Positions 46,517 through 51,723 of a stretch of DNA of 51,723 nt are shown piece after piece. A program made the position numbers and the translations under genes. Source of the DNA: Pseudomonas sp. S37 (GTDB lineage Bacteria; Pseudomonadota; Gammaproteobacteria; Pseudomonadales; Pseudomonadaceae); NCBI RefSeq assembly GCF_016658545.1, contig NZ_JACVZC010000030.1, positions 1 to 51,723 on the forward strand. The letters run 5' to 3'. Within the stretch, counting starts at the first letter, position 1. Each line of letters opens with the position of its first letter. Under the pieces are notes generated by a model. It was given only the letters and a program-made list of their open reading frames with translations. It ran no database searches and was not told the DNA's origin.

Positions 46517-46601
46517 GTAGGAGCGGCTTCAGCCGCGAACACCGGCAAAGCCGGTGCCATCCACCGCGCTGGATTCTTCGCGGGTAAACCCGCTCCTACA
46601 G
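46517..46601. repeat. Composite REP downstream of the collagen-like gene
   Basis: It combines gtaggagcggcttcagccgc, the dyad caccggcaaagccggtg and cttcgcgggtaaacccgctc. It resembles one unit of the 41586-42023 array in a single copy and lies between convergent genes. Confidence 0.87.
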
Positions 46602-46618
46602 GTACCGTGTAAAACCAG

Positions 46619-47083
46619 TCATATCATCAGCCGCGAACTGGCCACCACCACCACGGCCAGGCCCAGCAGCAGGTTGATGCCCACCATCCGCCGAATCCGC
46701 CCCAGCACTGCCGCACCTGCCGACCAGTTCTCGGCCTGCACCGCCGCTTTCAGCTCCGGCAGCAGCAACGCCTGAATGCGCATGAACAAGGCAAACATGG
46801 CGATCCCGCCGCCGATCATCACCTGGACATACTTAGGCGCGGTCTCGAACCCGCTGAAGCGCACGTGCAACATGCCGATACCACTGATCGCCAAAATCGC
46901 CACAGCCAGCCAGACCCAGCCGAAGAAACGTCGGAAAACTTCCACCCACAAGCGCAGGCGGGCAGGCCCTTCCAGGGCTGCAACCGTTGCCGGGCGCAGC
47001 ACCAGCCAGGCGAAGAACATGCCGCCGACCCATACCAGGGCGGCCAGAACATGCAGTGTGTAGGGCAGGGCAAAGGCAAGCAT
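46619..47083 (-). CDS. CopD-family membrane protein
   Basis: This 154-residue membrane protein has four hydrophobic helices and the CopD-like start LPYTLHVLAALVWVGGMFFAWLVLRP; a histidine and tryptophan in this helix are typical. Family members are linked to copper handling or have unknown roles. The ATG at 47083 is chosen because GGAG lies six bases before it; an ATG at 47095 is possible. No other copper gene is close. It is divergent from dinG. Confidence 0.8.
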   Translation of the reverse strand: MLAFALPYTLHVLAALVWVGGMFFAWLVLRPATVAALEGPARLRLWVEVFRRFFGWVWLAVAILAISGIGMLHVRFSGFETAPKYVQVMIGGGIAMFALFMRIQALLLPELKAAVQAENWSAGAAVLGRIRRMVGINLLLGLAVVVVASSRLMI

Positions 47084-47181
47084 CCGGATCTCCATGCGGC
47101 ACAAAGGGCAATAGCGGGGTATGATAGCCGCCCCATGCGAAACACTGAAAATATATCCAGCCCTCCGGGCGCCTGCAGACC

Positions 47182-49326
47182 ATGATCAGCAACGAACTCA
47201 AAGCCACCATCCAGGGCGCCTATACGCGTTTTCTCGAAGCCAAGAGCCTCAAGCCGCGCTATGGCCAGCGCCTGATGATCGCCGAAGTGGCCAAAGTGCT
47301 TGGCGACATCGCCTGCGACGATGAAGGCCGCCGTGCCGGCGAGCCTGCCGTGGTGGCGGTGGAGGCGGGCACCGGTACCGGTAAGACGGTCGCCTACGCG
47401 CTGGCCGCGATCCCGGCCGCCAAGGCAGCCGGCAAGCGCCTGGTGATCGCCACCGCGACGGTGGCCCTGCAAGAGCAGATCGTCATCAAGGACCTGCCCG
47501 ACCTGATGCGCAACAGCGGCCTGAATTTCAGCTTCGCGCTGGCCAAAGGCCGTGGCCGCTACCTGTGCCTGTCAAAGCTCGACATCCTGTTGCAGGAGGG
47601 CCACGCCCAGTCGGCCACCGCCCAACTGTTCGAGGAAGAAGGCTTCCACATCGAAGTCGACGAGCGCAGCCAGAAGCTGTTCAACAGCATGATCGAGAAG
47701 CTCGCTGGCAACCGTTGGGACGGCGACCGCGACAGTTGGCCCGAGGCCCTGGAAGACCAGGACTGGGCCCGCCTGACCACCGACCACAGCCAGTGCACCG
47801 GCCGCCACTGCCCCAACTTCCAGCAGTGCGTGTTCTACAAGGCCCGCGAAGGCATGGGCAAGGTCGACGTGATCGTCACCAACCACGATATGGTGCTGGC
47901 CGACCTGGCCCTGGGCGGTGGTGCGGTTTTACCCGACCCGCGTGACACCATGTACGTGTTTGACGAGGGCCACCACCTACCGGACAAGGCCATCGGCCAT
48001 TTCGCCCATTATTCGCGCCTGCGCTCCACTGCCGACTGGCTGGAGCAGACCGCCAAGAACCTGACCAAGCTGCTGGCCCAGCATCCGCTGCCCGGTGACC
48101 TGGGCAAGTACATCGAGCAGGTGCCAGAGCTGGCGCGTGAAGTGCGTACCCAGCAGCAATTCATGTTCACCCTGTGCGAGCAGGTGGCCGACTTCCGCCC
48201 GAGCGAAGACACCGAAGGCCGTGAACGCCCGCGTTACCGCTTTGAGGGGGGGGTGGTGCCAGAGCAGATCCGCGAAGTGGGCATCGAGCTGAAAAAAGGC
48301 TTTGCCCGCCTCAACGACCTGTTCACCCGCCTGGCCGACCTGCTCAAGGAAGGCATGGACGGTGAGGTCAGCATCGGCATTGCCAGCCACCAGGCCGAAG
48401 AGTGGTACCCGCTGTTCGGCAGCCTGGTCACACGTGCCCAAGGCAATTGGGAGCTGTGGACGGCTTTTACCGCCGAAGACCCGGAAGACAGCCCGCCGAT
48501 GGCGCGCTGGCTGACATTGGCCGAGAGCGGTGCGCTGTTCGACATCGAAGTCAACGCCAGCCCCATCCTTGCCGCCGAAATGCTGCGTCGCAGCCTGTGG
48601 AGCGTGGCCCATGGTGCGCTGGTGACCTCGGCGACATTGACCGCGCTGGGCAAGTTCGACCGCTTCCGCATGCGCTCCGGGCTGCCGCGTGATGCGGTCA
48701 CCTGCGTAGTGCCTAGCCCGTTCGTGCACGGCGATGCCGGCCTGCTGCGGGTCCCCGACCTGCAGGCCGACCCACGCGACGCGGCGGCGCACACGGCGGC
48801 GATCATCCGCGAGCTGCCGAATATCGTCGAAGATGCCCGCGGCGCGCTGGTGCTGTTCTCTTCGCGCAAGCAGATGCAGGACGTGTTCGACGGCCTGGAC
48901 CGTGACTGGCGCAAGCTGGTGCTGATCCAGGGCAACCTGTCCAAGCAGGAAACCCTGAACAAGCACAAGGCGCGGGTCGACGATGGCCAGCACAGCGTGC
49001 TGTTCGGCCTGGCCAGCTTTGCCGAAGGCGTCGACTTGCCGGGGGCGTACTGCGAACACGTGGTCATCGCCAAGATTCCTTTCTCTGTGCCCGACGACCC
49101 GGTCGAAGCCGCCTTGTCGGAGTGGATCGAGGCCCGCGGCGGCAACCCGTTCATGGAAATTGCCGTGCCCGACGCCTCGCTCAAGTTGATCCAGGCCTGC
49201 GGTCGCCTGCTGCGTACCGAGCAGGATCGCGGCGTCATCACCTTGCTGGATCGGCGCCTGGTCACCCAGCGCTACGGCAAGGCTATTCTCAATGCGCTGC
49301 CGCCGTTCCGGCGGGAGATTTCCTGA
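47182..49326 (+). CDS. dinG: ATP-dependent DNA helicase DinG
   Basis: This 714-residue XPD-like superfamily 2 helicase unwinds DNA 5'-3', including D-loops and RNA-DNA hybrids. Motif I is EAGTGTGKT (near residue 62), the [4Fe-4S] domain has cysteines in RYLCLSK and CTGRHCPNFQQC, motif II is DEGHH, and motif VI is QACGRLLRTEQDRG. Length is normal. It is divergent from the CopD-like gene; SOS control cannot be judged, as I see no LexA site by eye. Confidence 0.95.
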   Translation: MISNELKATIQGAYTRFLEAKSLKPRYGQRLMIAEVAKVLGDIACDDEGRRAGEPAVVAVEAGTGTGKTVAYALAAIPAAKAAGKRLVIATATVALQEQIVIKDLPDLMRNSGLNFSFALAKGRGRYLCLSKLDILLQEGHAQSATAQLFEEEGFHIEVDERSQKLFNSMIEKLAGNRWDGDRDSWPEALEDQDWARLTTDHSQCTGRHCPNFQQCVFYKAREGMGKVDVIVTNHDMVLADLALGGGAVLPDPRDTMYVFDEGHHLPDKAIGHFAHYSRLRSTADWLEQTAKNLTKLLAQHPLPGDLGKYIEQVPELAREVRTQQQFMFTLCEQVADFRPSEDTEGRERPRYRFEGGVVPEQIREVGIELKKGFARLNDLFTRLADLLKEGMDGEVSIGIASHQAEEWYPLFGSLVTRAQGNWELWTAFTAEDPEDSPPMARWLTLAESGALFDIEVNASPILAAEMLRRSLWSVAHGALVTSATLTALGKFDRFRMRSGLPRDAVTCVVPSPFVHGDAGLLRVPDLQADPRDAAAHTAAIIRELPNIVEDARGALVLFSSRKQMQDVFDGLDRDWRKLVLIQGNLSKQETLNKHKARVDDGQHSVLFGLASFAEGVDLPGAYCEHVVIAKIPFSVPDDPVEAALSEWIEARGGNPFMEIAVPDASLKLIQACGRLLRTEQDRGVITLLDRRLVTQRYGKAILNALPPFRREIS

Positions 49327-49405
49327 CCGCCGGAGCACTTGCTGCGGCGCGTTGTCCATTACTCAGTCCTGGGCCATGACGGCCCTGAAGGAGAGCCTCA
49401 GCCTT

Positions 49406-51640
49406 ATGGTCCGCCGTACCTTGCCTGCCGTTTTCGCCCTGTTGTTCAGCTCGCCCTTGCTGGCCGGGCAACAGACGCTGTTCAGCTTCGTGCGCCCGGC
49501 CTCGGTGGTCAATGTGGCGACCGAGGATGCCGGCATGCCGCAGTACAACGCGGAGCAAACGGCTGAAGGCGAGGTGTTGCGGCGTGTGGTGTTCAACCCG
49601 GCCCAACGTCCAGTCCTGCGCCTGAGCCCGCAAGGTGGCGTATGGGACTGGTCCAGCGGGCGGTTCCTCACCTTGCGCCTACAAAGTGCCATGGACTGGG
49701 CGCTGACCGTGGATGTTACGGTGCAAGGCAGCGATGGCCGTACCTTGACCAGCCGTATCGACCTGCCGGCTGGCCCCGCGCAAACCGTGATGGTGCCGCT
49801 GACGGCCAGTTCGCCACTCAGCCAGGGCATGCGCGCCGGCCCGCCGATGCCCTGGAACCATGCTGGCCAGCGCCTGTTGCTGACCAGCAGTACTGGCGCG
49901 GTCGACCTCAAGCAGGTGGCCTCGATCAGCCTCAGCATCCCCAACCCGAAGGTGGCGCAGAACCTGCTGATCGAGCGGGTGGGTATTCAGGATGACGACC
50001 AGGCCTACCAGGCGGCCTATCACGAATTGATCGATGCTTACGGCCAATCCACGCGAGGTAACTGGCCCGAGAAGGTTGCCAATGACGACCAGCTCAAAGC
50101 AGCCGATAGCCGTGAACAGCAGCAGCTCAAGGGCTGGCTGGCAGAGCGTGGCAAGCAGCACCTGGATGCCTACGGTGGCTTGGTGGCCGGGCCGGCGTTT
50201 ACGGCCAAGGGCTTCTTCCGTACTGAAAAGCGAGATGGCCGCTGGTACCTGGTAACGCCGGAGGGGCACCCGTTCTACTCGCTGGGGGTAAATGCCGTGG
50301 CAGCCGACGGCGGGCGTACCTACACCGCCGGGCGCGAAACCATGTTCAAGGCTTTGCCGGGTGAGGGCGATGCACTGGCCGCGTTCTATGGCGAAGGCAA
50401 CAACGACGATGGCAATACCTCGTCGCAAGGGCGCAATTTCAAGAAAGGGCGCTGGTTCGACTTCTATGCCGCCAACCTGCAGCGTACCTATGGCAAACCC
50501 TGCCCGCCCCCTGCAGAAGGGCAGCCGGCCGCTTGCCCACCGCTGGCGCTGGATGCAGCACGCTGGCAAGCGCATGCACTTGACCGTTTGCAGGCATGGG
50601 GTTTCAACACGATCGGTAACTGGAGTGAGCCAGCCCTCGACCAGGCCAGGCGTATGCCATACACCTTGCCGCTGTCGATCGTTGGCGATTACGCCAGCAT
50701 CAGCACTGGCATGGACTGGTGGGGCCGCATGCCCGACCCGTTCGACCCGCGCTTTGCCATGGCTACCGAACGTGCCGTGGCTATTGCCGCCCGCGATCAC
50801 CGTGATGACCCTTGGCTGATTGGCTATTTCGCCGACAACGAGCTGGCCTGGGCTGCACCGGGTGACGACCCCAAGGCCCGTTACGGCCTGGCCTACGGCA
50901 CCTTGCGCCTGACCACCGACGTGCCGGCCAAGCGCGCCTTCCTCAAGCAGTTGCGCGACAAGTACCGCAACCAGGAGGGGCTGTCCAAGGCCTGGGGCAT
51001 CGAACTGACTGCCTGGGAACTGATGGAAGACCCAGGCTTCGAGGCGCCATTGCCCAACCCGGAGCATCCGGAAATCGAGCGTGACTACCAGCATTTCCAG
51101 CAGGTATTTGCCGAAACCTATTTCAAGACCATTTCCGATGCATTGAAGTGGCACGCGCCCAACCACCTGTTGCTGGGTGGCCGCTATGCCGTCAGCACGC
51201 CGGAGGCAGTCAAGGCCTGCGCCGAATTCTGCGATGTGCTCAGTTTCAACTTCTATACCCTCAAACCGCAGGACGGCTACGACTTCGCCCGTCTGGCCGA
51301 GCTGGACAAACCCGTGCTGGTGTCCGAGTTCCAGTTCGGCTCACGTGATCGCGGGCCCTTCTGGCCCGGGCCACTGGAGCTGGTGCGCGAAGAAGACCGG
51401 GGTCCGGCCTATGGCAATTTCCTCAAGGCGGCCCTTGAGCAGCCGATGATCGTCGGCGCGCACTGGTTCCAGTACCTCGACCAGCCGGCCAGCGGCCGCC
51501 TGCTCGACGGCGAGAACGGCCACCTGGGGCTGGTGGCGATCACCGATATGCCGTACCCGGGGTTTGTCGACGCGGTGCGCAAGAGCAATTTGCAAACCAT
51601 GGCCCAGCTGCGGACCCAGCTGGAAAAACCAGCGCCCTGA
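49406..51640 (+). CDS. Secreted clan GH-A glycoside hydrolase, agarase-like
   Basis: This 744-residue protein has a signal peptide (MVRRTLPAVFALLFSSPLLA) and an N-terminal beta-sandwich-like domain (about residues 20-190). A TIM-barrel domain follows: the acid/base pair is visible in YFADNELAW and the nucleophile in LVSEFQFGS, the pattern of clan GH-A enzymes. It is similar to putative agarase-like proteins of pseudomonads. The polysaccharide substrate is unknown; an exopolysaccharide of the producer is as plausible as an algal one. The ATG at 49406 gives the cleanest signal peptide with AAGGAG ~10 bases upstream. Confidence 0.83.
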   Translation: MVRRTLPAVFALLFSSPLLAGQQTLFSFVRPASVVNVATEDAGMPQYNAEQTAEGEVLRRVVFNPAQRPVLRLSPQGGVWDWSSGRFLTLRLQSAMDWALTVDVTVQGSDGRTLTSRIDLPAGPAQTVMVPLTASSPLSQGMRAGPPMPWNHAGQRLLLTSSTGAVDLKQVASISLSIPNPKVAQNLLIERVGIQDDDQAYQAAYHELIDAYGQSTRGNWPEKVANDDQLKAADSREQQQLKGWLAERGKQHLDAYGGLVAGPAFTAKGFFRTEKRDGRWYLVTPEGHPFYSLGVNAVAADGGRTYTAGRETMFKALPGEGDALAAFYGEGNNDDGNTSSQGRNFKKGRWFDFYAANLQRTYGKPCPPPAEGQPAACPPLALDAARWQAHALDRLQAWGFNTIGNWSEPALDQARRMPYTLPLSIVGDYASISTGMDWWGRMPDPFDPRFAMATERAVAIAARDHRDDPWLIGYFADNELAWAAPGDDPKARYGLAYGTLRLTTDVPAKRAFLKQLRDKYRNQEGLSKAWGIELTAWELMEDPGFEAPLPNPEHPEIERDYQHFQQVFAETYFKTISDALKWHAPNHLLLGGRYAVSTPEAVKACAEFCDVLSFNFYTLKPQDGYDFARLAELDKPVLVSEFQFGSRDRGPFWPGPLELVREEDRGPAYGNFLKAALEQPMIVGAHWFQYLDQPASGRLLDGENGHLGLVAITDMPYPGFVDAVRKSNLQTMAQLRTQLEKPAP

Positions 51641-51665
51641 TTACAGGCTGACGCCGTTCGCTTTT

Positions 51666-51723
51666 GTGGGAGCGGCCTTGCCGGAGCGCCGGACCGGTCG
51701 GATTGGGCTGCGCAGCAGCCCCA
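51666..51723. repeat. REP element cut by the window end
   Basis: gtgggagcggccttgccgg and the dyad gggctgcgcagcagcccc follow the glycosidase gene. The second half of the element should lie beyond the window. Confidence 0.7.

Noticed and set aside
47977..49359. 460-residue open frame antisense to dinG
   Set aside because: It is the shadow of a complete helicase gene; composition is typical of an antisense frame.

Overview
The window is a gene-dense, GC-rich stretch of bacterial chromosome and looks like a member of the Pseudomonas putida group. The evidence is the glpF-glpK-glpR glycerol block, the pyrC-rnt / motY / argG neighbourhood typical of pseudomonads, a PA3496-type small protein beside nth, and many copies of P. 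putida-type REP palindromes (the gtgggagcgggtttacccgcgaa class and two relatives). I see no prophage, insertion sequence, CRISPR array, tRNA or rRNA gene. Most of the window is core genome with a few accessory modules.

Layout. 1-3.9 kb: glycerol uptake and phosphorylation (glpF, glpK) and their DeoR-type repressor glpR, with a 45-bp tandem repeat at the left edge. 3.9-9.1 kb: ybaK, argF with a translationally coupled orphan ABC ATPase, and an orphan molybdopterin oxidoreductase. 9.1-11.3 kb: an iron and oxidant block (monothiol glutaredoxin, bacterioferritin, Bfd, peroxiredoxin). 11.3-15.9 kb: rnt, pyrC, motY and argG, with a ~205-bp near-perfect inverted repeat between motY and argG. 15.9-17.6 kb: a small membrane protein, an orphan LuxR-type response regulator and a PA3496-like protein. 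17.7-21 kb: nth preceded by a reduced Rnf operon (A-D-G-E, with no rnfB or rnfC). 21-25.8 kb: metG, apbC/mrp, a cold-shock protein and dcd. 26-33.4 kb: the ligase-associated DNA-repair set (PdeM phosphoesterase, Lhr-like helicase, ATP-dependent ligase, MBL exonuclease) with an M14-type deacylase gene lodged inside it. 33.9-36.4 kb: a penicillin-acylase-family lipoprotein.

The most interesting module is at 36.5-41.6 kb. A MocR-type regulator is divergent from four genes joined by three successive 4-bp ATGA overlaps: a serine O-acetyltransferase, a free-standing AlaX-type tRNA-editing domain, an MFS transporter and a divergent fold-type-II PLP enzyme related to cysteine synthase. I infer a compact pathway that makes, exports and protects against a beta-substituted alanine or another serine/alanine mimic. 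It ends in a four-unit, ~118-bp composite REP array that supplies the stop codon of the last gene.

42-51.7 kb: a four-gene operon with two SEC-C proteins and an LEA14-like lipoprotein, two paralogous OmpA lipoproteins, a DUF1145 protein overlapping a secreted collagen-like protein, a CopD-like membrane protein, a DinG helicase and a secreted GH-A-type glycoside hydrolase. All functions are read from motifs and gene order; no database search was possible.
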